Numbered from the stretch's first letter, positions 1-6,238 are shown. The stretch: 8,758 nucleotides of DNA from an uncultured Pirellulaceae bacterium (GCA_947259675.1 CAMYNE010000053.1:1-8758); one strand, 5' to 3'. Numbers and translations are program-made. The notes: generated from the sequence alone by a model not told the origin.

Positions 1-966
1 TTCCTGCCCGTTGCCCCAGGGAAGTCTCGGAAACACATAAAAAGCACCATCGGGTTTGACGATCTCGTAGCTGTCTTTGATTCCGTTAATCATCTTGTCG
101 CGTTTGAGTTCGTATTCTGCAACGTGGTGCGAGATATCCGTATCCAAAGCGACGGCACACGCCCATTGACAGGGCTGGGGAGCACACACAAAGGTAAACT
201 GTTGCAATTTGATCATGGTGTCAATGATGTCGGCAGGGCCGTGTACATACCCGACTCGTAAACCCGTCATCGCATGCGATTTTGAGAAACCGTCGATGAT
301 GATCGACCGTTCATTGAAATTCGCAACGGAGAAGTGTTGATGGTCGTAGGTGAACCGGCTGTAGATCTCATCTGCAACCAGGCAGATTCCTTTGCGCTCC
401 GCCAACTCGGCGACGGCTTTGAGTTGTTCCTCCGAACAGCAAACTCCCGTTGGATTCGATGGGCTGTTGAGTATGATCATCTTGGTCCGATCGGTGATCG
501 AATCTTCAAGCAGCTGCATGTCAATTTGGAAATCGGGATACGTGCTGAGCTTGACCGACTTCCCGCCAACAAGTTCAACAAGTGCCGGGTACATCACAAA
601 GTAGGGATCAAAGTAAATCACTTCGTCACCCGGATTCACCATCGCCAGCGCGGCCAACATCAAGCCGCCACTGGTTCCCGAGCAGACAAAAACTTTGCGA
701 TCTGAGTGACCAAATTTGTTATCGATTTCGGCTTGGAGTTTCTCCCGCAGAACGGGCATCCCCTGAGTCAAGGCGTATCCGTTTTTGTCTTCTTCGACGG
801 CTTTGATCAGTTCGTCTTTCACCGCCCGCGGCACTGCGAAATCGGGTTGCCCAATCGACAGATTGATGGGGTCTTTCAGGTCTGCCGCCAGGTCAAACAT
901 TTTGCGAATTCCGCTGGAATCAAAGTTTCTCGTGCGATCGGCAATCCAGCTGTCAAGAATCGGCAT
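1..966 (-). CDS. Class I/II PLP-dependent aminotransferase (aspartate aminotransferase-like), 3' truncated by window edge
   Basis: Transfers an amino group between an amino acid and a 2-oxo acid using pyridoxal phosphate in the cytoplasm; aspartate or a related substrate is likely but not proven. I translated the minus strand directly: 322 residues are visible and the frame is open at base 1, so roughly the last 60-80 residues are missing. Visible landmarks are an N-terminal LSIGQPDF substrate-binding segment, NSPSNPTG, the VADEIY cofactor aspartate, and the Schiff-base lysine in GFSKSHAMTGLRVGY (lysine codon at 280-282). This order matches the fold type I, class I-beta aminotransferases. I chose the ATG at 964-966 because GGAG lies six bases before it and homologous proteins usually begin close to the SWIADR segment. 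An in-frame ATG at 1021-1023 adds 19 residues but has no clear ribosome binding site; a stop lies just upstream of it. Confidence 0.9.
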   Translation of the reverse strand, partial: MPILDSWIADRTRNFDSSGIRKMFDLAADLKDPINLSIGQPDFAVPRAVKDELIKAVEEDKNGYALTQGMPVLREKLQAEIDNKFGHSDRKVFVCSGTSGGLMLAALAMVNPGDEVIYFDPYFVMYPALVELVGGKSVKLSTYPDFQIDMQLLEDSITDRTKMIILNSPSNPTGVCCSEEQLKAVAELAERKGICLVADEIYSRFTYDHQHFSVANFNERSIIIDGFSKSHAMTGLRVGYVHGPADIIDTMIKLQQFTFVCAPQPCQWACAVALDTDISHHVAEYELKRDKMINGIKDSYEIVKPDGAFYVFPRLPWGNGQE

Positions 967-1101
967 CGGTGGCTCCGGAGTAATACTCACAAATCGTTGA
1001 GTTCGCGGTGTCCAGTCTTTCATCGGTTCGTCTTTTTTTCAAGGTGTGCGTGTCCGTCAAACGGTTAAATGGCGTCTTTTGCAACTCTGAAAATAAGACG
1101 G

Positions 1102-1130
1102 TTGTGGGAAGCAGGCGTCCTATCTAAAAT
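1102..1130 (+). promoter_or_regulatory. Candidate promoter for purF
   Basis: TTGTGG (1102-1107) and TAAAAT (1125-1130) are separated by 17 bases, a good sigma-70 geometry on the plus strand. A transcript would start near 1137 and have a leader of about 140 bases before purF. In the rest of the gap between the divergent aminotransferase and purF (967-1275) I see no gene, no purine riboswitch and no obvious repressor palindrome. The assignment rests on consensus resemblance only. Confidence 0.35.
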
Positions 1131-1275
1131 TCGGTAAGAGGCTTCACGTAGGACCAAAACAACAAAATCATCCGATGCCGCTCCTCAGCCGTCTTTTTCC
1201 CGCCAGATCAGAAGCGCGGCCTAACCTCTACCTCAGTCTGGCAAGTTTCGACCAGGCAGTACGCCGGAGAAATCT

Positions 1276-2802
1276 ATGTGCGGAATCGTAGGAATCGTCG
1301 CTGAAACGGAGATCAACCAGGAAATCTACGACGCCCTCACGGTGCTTCAGCATCGTGGTCAGGATGCGGCTGGAATGATGACCTGCAACGAAGGTCGTTT
1401 GAACCAGCGAAAGAGGAATGGACTCGTCCGAGACGTTTTTCGCGCGAGTGACATGCGTCATTTAAAAGGCCGAATCGGCTTGGGGCACGTTCGATATCCT
1501 ACCGCTGGAAGTTCCAGTCCAGCGTTGGCCCAGCCATTTTACGTGAATTCTCCGTACGGGATTTGCCTGGCACATAACGGCAACTTGACCAACTGCGACG
1601 AACTGGCTCGCGAACTTTACGAATCGGACCAGCGGCATCTCAATACCGATTCAGACTCGGAAATTCTGCTCAACGTGTTCGCCCACGAATTGCGAAAAGT
1701 CGCCGGGCTGGAGCCGAAGCCGGAAGACATTTTTTTCGCCGTTCGAAAGTTACACCAACGCTGCGAGGGAGCTTATGCGGCCGCCGCAATGATTGCCAAT
1801 CATGGAATTATCGGATTTCGTGATCCCCACGGAATTCGTCCCATCGTTTTTGGTGAACGGGAAGGGAAGTACTCGACGGAGTATATGATCGCGTCGGAAA
1901 GCGTTGCTTTGGACGTTTTGGGATTTAAGTTGATCCGTGACATCAGTCCGGGAGAAGCAATTTACATCACCAAAACTGGTGAGCTTCACACGCAGCAGTG
2001 CGCTGACCACCCGGTTTCCCGCCCCTGTATTTTTGAGCATGTTTACTTCGCCCGCCCGGATTCCATCATCGATGGGATTTCCGTTTACAAAGCGAGGCTA
2101 CGGATGGGTGAACGCTTGGCCAAAAAGATCTTGCGCGAACGGCCCGATCACGATATTGACGTTGTCATCCCGATCCCTGATACCAGCCGGGTTGCCGGAC
2201 AAGTCCTGGCCTATGACCTGGGTGTCAAGTTTCGGGAAGGCTTGATGAAGAACCGTTACATAGGCCGCACGTTCATCATGCCAGGCCAGGAACAGCGAAA
2301 AAGATCGGTTAAGCAGAAATTGAATGCGATTGGCCTGGAATTCAAAGGAAAAAATGTGCTCCTCGTCGACGATTCCATCGTCCGTGGAACAACCTGTGCT
2401 CAGATCATTCAAATGGCCCGAGACGCCGGGGCCAAAAAAGTCTACATCGCATCCGCAGCTCCTGAGGTCAAGTATCCCAACGTTTACGGCATCGATATGC
2501 CTTCCGCGGGTGAACTCATCGCACATGCACGGAGTGTTGAAGAAGTTCGCAAAGAGATTGGCGCTGACTGGCTCATCTACCAGGATCTCGACGACCTCAA
2601 AGCCTGTTTATCAGGCGGTAATCCAAATATCACTGATTTTGAGTGTTCGGTCTTTGACGGCAACTACATCACGGGCAAGGTCGACAAGACGTATTTGGAT
2701 CGTCTGGAAGATATTCGCAACGACAATGCCAAAAGGAAGTCCGACCAAAACTTGATCCCCGACACGGATTACGCAGTCGGTCTACACAACGAAACGTCTT
2801 AG
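1276..2802 (+). CDS. purF: Amidophosphoribosyltransferase (glutamine PRPP amidotransferase)
   Basis: Catalyses the committed step of purine synthesis: PRPP plus glutamine gives phosphoribosylamine, glutamate and pyrophosphate. The protein (508 aa) starts MCGIVGIV, so the nucleophile Cys2 is exposed by removal of Met alone and there is no propeptide. The N-terminal Ntn glutaminase domain (about 1-245) has HVRYPTAGSS (71-80) and AHNGNLTN (99-106); the phosphoribosyltransferase domain has the flexible loop KNRYIGRTFIMPGQ (325-338) and the PRPP loop VLLVDDSIVRGTT (361-373). The C-terminal segment FECSVFDGNYITG (455-467) and the nearly identical overall length match, from memory, E. coli PurF (about 505 aa), not the Bacillus type with a propeptide and an iron-sulfur cluster. 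CGGAGA at 1265-1270, five bases before the ATG, supports the start. It stands alone, divergent from the aminotransferase and convergent with trmB. Confidence 0.97.
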   Translation: MCGIVGIVAETEINQEIYDALTVLQHRGQDAAGMMTCNEGRLNQRKRNGLVRDVFRASDMRHLKGRIGLGHVRYPTAGSSSPALAQPFYVNSPYGICLAHNGNLTNCDELARELYESDQRHLNTDSDSEILLNVFAHELRKVAGLEPKPEDIFFAVRKLHQRCEGAYAAAAMIANHGIIGFRDPHGIRPIVFGEREGKYSTEYMIASESVALDVLGFKLIRDISPGEAIYITKTGELHTQQCADHPVSRPCIFEHVYFARPDSIIDGISVYKARLRMGERLAKKILRERPDHDIDVVIPIPDTSRVAGQVLAYDLGVKFREGLMKNRYIGRTFIMPGQEQRKRSVKQKLNAIGLEFKGKNVLLVDDSIVRGTTCAQIIQMARDAGAKKVYIASAAPEVKYPNVYGIDMPSAGELIAHARSVEEVRKEIGADWLIYQDLDDLKACLSGGNPNITDFECSVFDGNYITGKVDKTYLDRLEDIRNDNAKRKSDQNLIPDTDYAVGLHNETS

Positions 2803-2803
2803 C

Positions 2804-2952
2804 GATGGAGGCACCCGCGTTCAAATGGCGTGAGCCGTTGGAAGCATTTTCGTTTACGCGGCGTGAGCCTCACCTTTAACCTAGCGACGCAATCCCAACA
2901 ACCGTTGGAGGCCCGCGTTTACGCGGCGTGAGTCTTACCTTCAACGTAGCGA
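2804..2952. repeat. Three degenerate direct repeat units with a CCGCG-TTTA-CGCGG palindrome
   Basis: Units at about 2804-2834, 2835-2887 and 2902-2952 follow each other. Segments 2851-2887 and 2916-2952 agree in 33 of 37 bases with no gaps, and both are preceded at a short distance by CCGTTGGA (2835-2842 and 2902-2909). The third unit holds an intact hairpin, CCGCG-TTTA-CGCGG (2913-2926). The second has lost its left arm. The first keeps only GGAGGCACCCGCGTT and GGCGTGAG. I infer a decaying REP- or MITE-like intergenic element. The region holds no gene that I believe in. It separates the 3' ends of purF and trmB and may also help stop transcription, although no T-tract is present. Confidence 0.7.
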
Positions 2953-2962
2953 ATGGCGTGAC

Positions 2963-3019
2963 ATGAAGCTCAGGGGCAATTGGGTGACGCTCCCAACCGC
3001 GTAAACGCGGGGGCTTCAT
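2963..3019. repeat. Palindromic element able to fold as a three-way junction; inverted copy of the neighbouring repeat core
   Basis: An outer 7-bp stem, ATGAAGC (2963-2969) with GCTTCAT (3013-3019), encloses two hairpins that abut each other: TTGGG-loop-CCCAA (2980-2996) and CCGCG-TAAA-CGCGG (2997-3010). The second hairpin carries the palindrome seen at 2912-2926 in inverted orientation. The architecture is symmetric enough to fold on either strand. It lies 32 bases after the trmB stop codon, so it may be a processing or termination structure in that transcript, or a mobile intergenic element. Confidence 0.6.
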
Positions 3020-3050
3020 ATTGGTCCAGCCAGGAATAAACAAGGGCAGG

Positions 3051-3692
3051 TTACACTCTATGAAATTGTGCCCGAAATACGGGGTGATCATTCTTTCGCA
3101 TTCGTCGCTCAAAATGAGTTCGATAATCCATATCATGGGCGGGCGTGGTTGGCGTTACTTCGTGCGGCCCTGTCAGCGAGGATTCAGTTTGCATCATCTG
3201 ACACGTTTCCTCAAAATAGTCCTCGACATCCGACCAAAAGTGGAATAACCCGTCAGGTTTGAGGACTCGTTCCATGTCGTGAATGAATTGAGGCGTAATC
3301 ACTCGCCGACGGCGATGCCGGGCTTTCCACCAAGGGTCCGGAAAGTAGACATGAACGGCCAATGCACACCCAGCCGGTAGCAACTCGCGAAACAACTTCA
3401 GTCCGTCGCCCTTTAACATATGGGCATTGGTTCGTCCATTCTTGGCCAGTCGGTACGCGGCGAATTGGCAATATTTGACGGCCAGTTCATTTCCCAAAAA
3501 ATTGCGGTCCGGGACACGGCCTGATTCGTTGAGGATGAACAGACCCTTGCCGCTACCGACTTCAATCTCAAGTTCTTGACGCGTGGCAAACAAGGACTGC
3601 GGCTCGAACGGCGCACTGAGATCGTCAACTTCAGAAACAAACTGACTGAAGTCAATCGACTTATCCAGTCTGGGAAGTGACCTGCGACCCAT
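3051..3692 (-). CDS. trmB: tRNA (guanine-N7-)-methyltransferase
   Basis: Methylates N7 of guanine 46 in the variable loop of tRNAs using S-adenosylmethionine. The 213-residue product is a single Rossmann-like methyltransferase domain of normal TrmB length. It has the SAM loop EIEVGSGKG (42-50), an FLGNEL segment (65-70) where the family has its acidic cofactor-binding position, the TrmB signature YFPDPWWKARHRRRR (116-130; common form FPDPWxKxRHxKRR), and a C-terminal segment, DYRTHFERR, followed by HPVFR. The frame is open further upstream to an ATG at 3830, but I chose the ATG at 3690-3692. AGGA lies five bases before it, and the upstream extension would translate through a terminator hairpin (3714-3737) and into another gene (3766-3867). 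It probably needs a promoter between that terminator and its start, or receives read-through. Confidence 0.93.
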   Translation of the reverse strand: MGRRSLPRLDKSIDFSQFVSEVDDLSAPFEPQSLFATRQELEIEVGSGKGLFILNESGRVPDRNFLGNELAVKYCQFAAYRLAKNGRTNAHMLKGDGLKLFRELLPAGCALAVHVYFPDPWWKARHRRRRVITPQFIHDMERVLKPDGLFHFWSDVEDYFEETCQMMQTESSLTGPHEVTPTTPAHDMDYRTHFERRMRKNDHPVFRAQFHRV

Positions 3693-3713
3693 CGAATTCC
3701 TGGATGTGGGAAC

Positions 3714-3737
3714 AAAAAAAACGGCCCGAAAGCCGTT
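3714..3737 (-). terminator. Intrinsic terminator of the small basic protein gene
   Basis: Read on the minus strand, AACGGC (3737-3732), loop TTTCGG, and GCCGTT (3725-3720) form a perfect 6-bp GC-rich stem followed directly by six further T residues (3719-3714). It begins 28 bases after the stop codon at 3766-3768 and ends 21 bases before the trmB start, so it separates the two genes transcriptionally. This is the clearest rho-independent terminator in the window. Confidence 0.8.
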
Positions 3738-3765
3738 GGCGAATTTTTGGATTGTTGCTTCCCGC

Positions 3766-3867
3766 TTATGGTCGCCTGATCTTTTTCGATTTCGCTTTGC
3801 GAGCCTTGTTGTTAGCGGGCCGCTTGCCATGATTGGCTTTTTTGACTTTATGGTTTGGCTTTGTCAT
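3766..3867 (-). CDS. 33-residue highly basic protein, probable bL37-like ribosomal protein
   Basis: Too short for ordinary gene finding but well supported. An ATG at 3865-3867 is preceded at seven bases by AAAGGAGA (3882-3875), among the best ribosome binding sites in the window. The frame ends at TAA (3768-3766), and an intrinsic terminator follows at 3737-3714. The 33 residues start MTKPNHKVKK, include ANHGKRPANNKARKAK (11-26) and end IRRP. About 15 are Lys or Arg, and none is acidic, aromatic or Cys, which is typical of RNA-binding ribosomal micro-proteins. The segment KANHGKRP is, from memory, the same as the C-terminal core of ribosomal protein bL37 described in mycobacterial 50S subunits (about 24 aa). 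I therefore infer a large-subunit protein of the bL37 type with a longer C-terminal tail. It lies between trpD and trmB on the same strand as its own unit. Confidence 0.82.
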   Translation of the reverse strand: MTKPNHKVKKANHGKRPANNKARKAKSKKIRRP

Positions 3868-3874
3868 TTAGCTG

Positions 3875-3903
3875 TCTCCTTTATGTAAAGCATGAATCTA
3901 GCA
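3875..3903 (-). promoter_or_regulatory. Extended -10 promoter candidate and strong ribosome binding site of the small basic protein
   Basis: On the minus strand TGC-TAGATT (3903-3895) resembles an extended -10 element. No good -35 is present about 16-17 bases upstream (TTTCCT or TTTTCC). A short leader would then carry AAAGGAGA (3882-3875), seven bases from the ATG. The ribosome binding site is convincing; the promoter is a guess from consensus. Confidence 0.4.
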
Positions 3904-3971
3904 GTCGGTTCTGCAAAGGAAAAGGTCTAACTTCACCGGAGAAGGCGATTTCATGCGATTTTGAAGGTGAT

Positions 3972-4985
3972 TCATGGCTGGTTGGTGATTTCGATTAACT
4001 CCTGCAACATCTCTTTCGCATGTCCATTGTCGATGGCCGAAATGCATCGGTCGGTTGCGAGCAGCAAATTCTCGGACAACCCGGAGACCCACAGCGCGGC
4101 AGCGGCGTTGATGACAACGACATCTCTTGCTGGCCCCGTTTTTCCGTCCAGCACGCGCAAAATCAATTCGGCGCTTTCTTTGGGGTTAGCCGCCTTTAAG
4201 CCGATGAAACTGCTGCGGGTGATCCCGAAATCTTCCGGTGTGAGCGTTTTGTGAGTCACATGATGGCCGCTGACTTCCGAGACGTCGGTGATTCCCGAAT
4301 TGGACAGCTCACCCAGACCATCGCGTCCATGCACGACGAGTGAACGGGTCGTACCCAATTTAGCCAGTGCCGCCGCGATTAACTGGCGCGTTTCTCCGCG
4401 CCCTGCACCAAGGACCTGATACGGTGCGTTGGCTGGATTACATAGCGGGCCCAACAGATTGAAAACCGTCGGATGTGGCAATTTTCGACGCACCTTCATC
4501 ACATGTTTTACGGACGGATGAAACAGCGGTGCAAAACAGAAGCAGATTCCCAATTGGTTAAGACATTTCTGAACGATCTCGATCGGACATTCGATATTGA
4601 CACCCAATTTCTGGAGCACGTCGGCTGAGCCTGTTTTGCTGGTCGATTTGCGATTGCCGTGCTTGGCGACCGAAGCTCCTGCCGCTGCCGCGACGATCGC
4701 TGCCGCGGTACTGATGTTAAACGTTCCAGTCCCACCACCCCCGGTTCCGCACGTGTCGACAACGTTCTTGCGATGCGTCGTGATCGGCGTCATATGCCAC
4801 CTCATGGCCCGTGCCGCACCCGCGAGTTCGTCAACGGATTCGCCTTTTTTGTGCAGCCCGGAAAGTAATTCAGCAATCTGTTTATCGCCGCAGTCACCTT
4901 TCATAATCTGATCGACGACTTTGGCCATTTGCTCTTCGGTAAGTGATTCGCCCGCCGAAACAGCAACTGTGGCTTCTTTGATCAA
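3972..4985 (-). CDS. trpD: Anthranilate phosphoribosyltransferase
   Basis: Second step of tryptophan synthesis from chorismate: joins anthranilate and PRPP to give phosphoribosylanthranilate. The product has 337 residues, the normal length. An N-terminal helical domain contains GESLTEEQM (12-20). The glycine-rich PRPP loop is CGTGGGGTGTFNIST (79-93), then KHGNRKSTSKTGSADVL (108-124), RRKLPHPTVFNLLGPLCNPA (166-185) and LVVHGRDGLGELS (216-228). In that last motif the family usually has Asp-Glu, which binds magnesium; here it is Gly-Glu (Gly225, codon at 4311-4313). The start codon is TTG (4985-4983), chosen because GGAGG (4997-4993) lies exactly seven bases before it; the next in-frame Met is residue 20. 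No other trp gene is next to it, so tryptophan genes are scattered here. It is divergent from the nucleoside hydrolase gene. Confidence 0.96.
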   Translation of the reverse strand: MIKEATVAVSAGESLTEEQMAKVVDQIMKGDCGDKQIAELLSGLHKKGESVDELAGAARAMRWHMTPITTHRKNVVDTCGTGGGGTGTFNISTAAAIVAAAAGASVAKHGNRKSTSKTGSADVLQKLGVNIECPIEIVQKCLNQLGICFCFAPLFHPSVKHVMKVRRKLPHPTVFNLLGPLCNPANAPYQVLGAGRGETRQLIAAALAKLGTTRSLVVHGRDGLGELSNSGITDVSEVSGHHVTHKTLTPEDFGITRSSFIGLKAANPKESAELILRVLDGKTGPARDVVVINAAAALWVSGLSENLLLATDRCISAIDNGHAKEMLQELIEITNQP

Positions 4986-5030
4986 CCGAATACCTCCAAA
5001 ATGGATCCTTGAAAGCCCGTAAAAGCTAAA

Positions 5031-5059
5031 ACTTTAACATTCTCGGCGTTCGGGGTCAT
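5031..5059 (-). promoter_or_regulatory. Candidate trpD promoter
   Basis: On the minus strand ATGACC (5059-5054) and TAAAGT (5036-5031) are 17 bases apart, each matching four of six consensus positions. A transcript starting near 5024 would have a leader of about 40 bases containing the GGAGG ribosome binding site. I see no leader peptide rich in Trp codons in that space, so classical trp attenuation is not indicated. Confidence 0.3.
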
Positions 5060-5135
5060 GCCACCTTGGAATTTTTCTCTTGTTCGGCAATTAGCGCACC
5101 TTTAGAATTTGGCCATTGCTTGCCGTTTCGATTCC

Positions 5136-5164
5136 TTGTCGCCGACCCACCGGGTCGATAATCC
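5136..5164 (+). promoter_or_regulatory. Candidate promoter of the nucleoside hydrolase gene with an inverted repeat in the spacer
   Basis: TTGTCG (5136-5141) and TAATCC (5159-5164) are 17 bases apart. The spacer contains a perfect inverted repeat, CGACCC-acc-GGGTCG (5143-5157), where a repressor could bind. The predicted start point is near 5171, only about five bases before the ATG. That fits the absence of any Shine-Dalgarno sequence before the gene and suggests a nearly leaderless message. All of this is inferred from sequence pattern. Confidence 0.38.
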
Positions 5165-5175
5165 TTTAAAAAACT

Positions 5176-6117
5176 ATGCAAAGAAAAGTCATTATAGATT
5201 GTGACATGGGCACCGATGATGCAGTTGCCCTTTGCATGGCGTTATTCGATCATCGACTGGAAGTTCTGGCTGTAACAGCCACCGAAGGGTGCGTCAACGC
5301 CCAACAGGCCAACAATAATCTCCAAGCTATCATTGCCGAACTCGATCCCGAGCGGTATCCGAGACTGGGTACGGCGTGCAATGCCGAAGACGCTCCGGCC
5401 GTCGACACACGTTATTTGTACGGAGAAGATGGGCTCGGCAACGCTGGGTTCGAGTCGATTGGGCTGCAAAGGCTGCACCCGGCCGAAAAAATGATTATCG
5501 AATGTGTGCGAGCCTATCCCAACGAAGTTACGATTGTGTGCCTGGGGCCGCTCACCAACGTCGCCAAGGCTTTTTTGCGGGAACCGGCTTTACCAGGTCT
5601 GATTGATCGAATCATCATGACAGGAGGTTCACTATCAGGCATCGGGAATATCACGCCGGCTGCTGAATTCAACTTCTATTTCGACCCGCACAGTGCAAGG
5701 ACCGTGCTCAAATCACGAACAACAAAAACACTCATTCCGTTGGACGTCACTCGTCAAGTTTCGTTTGGGCTGGATATGCTTGACGATTTGCCGACCGTTG
5801 ACTCCAGAATCGGATTCTTTTTGCGACAGGTTCTGCCGTTTGCCTTTCGATCGTATCGACAACAGCTTGGTCAAGAGACGATTACGCTCAACGACGCCAT
5901 CGGTGCGTTGGCTGTCGTCGAACCGGATTTGTTTAAGTTCGAAATGATGGCCGGTGACGTGGAAACGGAAGGAGAATTGACGCGCGGCGTTTCTGTCTTT
6001 GATCGCCGAGTCATGCCAGAATGGCGACCCAACATGGAAGTTGCAACCGAGATCAACGCCGAAGCAGCTCGTCAATACATCATCGATCAGCTGATGATGT
6101 CAGGAAATTTGACTTAG
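5176..6117 (+). CDS. Inosine-uridine nucleoside hydrolase family protein with atypical active site
   Basis: Family members hydrolyse the N-glycosidic bond of ribonucleosides to ribose and free base, using a calcium ion. The 313-residue protein has the usual length and the N-terminal calcium signature DCDMGTDD (8-15). It also has CLGPLTNVAKA (122-132), a TGG-SGIGNITPAAEFN stretch (149-166) and a C-terminal Asp240 as expected calcium ligand. Two family histidines are missing. The usual HGxxGLG motif reads LYGEDGLG (Tyr82 instead of His), and the usual HDxxA motif reads NDAIGA (Asn239 instead of His). In studied enzymes these histidines contact the substrate or help the base leave, so substrate or reaction may differ. 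The ATG at 5176 has no Shine-Dalgarno sequence. It may act in nucleoside salvage; I cannot name the substrate. Confidence 0.9.
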   Translation: MQRKVIIDCDMGTDDAVALCMALFDHRLEVLAVTATEGCVNAQQANNNLQAIIAELDPERYPRLGTACNAEDAPAVDTRYLYGEDGLGNAGFESIGLQRLHPAEKMIIECVRAYPNEVTIVCLGPLTNVAKAFLREPALPGLIDRIIMTGGSLSGIGNITPAAEFNFYFDPHSARTVLKSRTTKTLIPLDVTRQVSFGLDMLDDLPTVDSRIGFFLRQVLPFAFRSYRQQLGQETITLNDAIGALAVVEPDLFKFEMMAGDVETEGELTRGVSVFDRRVMPEWRPNMEVATEINAEAARQYIIDQLMMSGNLT

Positions 6118-6133
6118 GTTGTTGGAGCGTTCT

Positions 6134-6184
6134 GCACGATTTAAACGTGCAAGGCCGAAACAAGCTCCGCGCCGTTTTCTCGGC
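6134..6184. other. Two short hairpins after the nucleoside hydrolase gene
   Basis: GCACG (6134-6138) pairs with CGTGC (6146-6150) around an AT-rich loop, starting 17 bases after the stop codon. GCCGA (6154-6158) pairs with TCGGC (6180-6184) and encloses the TTTT at 6175-6178. They lie between convergent genes and may contribute to termination, but neither has the long stem with a trailing T-run of a textbook terminator. Confidence 0.3.
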
Positions 6185-6207
6185 AACGTATCGCGGTAAA
6201 ACTTGGC

Positions 6208-6238
6208 AGGCCGGAACAGCGCAGGACTCGTCCGGCCT
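6208..6238. repeat. Perfect 8-bp inverted repeat AGGCCGGA...TCCGGCCT
   Basis: AGGCCGGA (6208-6215) and TCCGGCCT (6231-6238) form a strong GC-rich stem with a 15-base loop, ACAGCGCAGGACTCG. It lies between the convergent nucleoside hydrolase and HtrA genes. The form recalls interspersed hairpin elements I associate with planctomycete intergenic DNA, but only one copy is in this window. The remaining bases to 6311 hold nothing I recognise. Confidence 0.5.

Noticed and set aside
706..1068. 120-residue open frame on the plus strand
   Set aside because: Antisense to the aminotransferase, which has clear family motifs; this frame has none.
1137..1275. Possible purine-responsive riboswitch in the purF leader
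   Set aside because: The leader is long enough, but I cannot find the conserved junction bases or stems of a purine or PRPP riboswitch.
2098..2526. 142-residue open frame opposite purF
   Set aside because: A shadow of the conserved phosphoribosyltransferase domain of purF on the other strand.
2804..3019. Possible CRISPR-like array because of repeated palindromic units
   Set aside because: Only three degenerate units with unequal spacing, one further inverted copy, and no cas genes; better explained as dispersed palindromic repeats.
2876..3136. 86-residue open frame on the minus strand
   Set aside because: Its sequence is largely a translation of the palindromic repeats and it overlaps the trmB 3' end; no ribosome binding site or family resemblance.
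3693..3830. Upstream extension of trmB to an ATG at 3830 (46 extra residues)
   Set aside because: It would read through an intrinsic terminator and overlap the well supported small gene at 3766-3867; the extra residues do not look like TrmB, and AGGA precedes the ATG at 3692.
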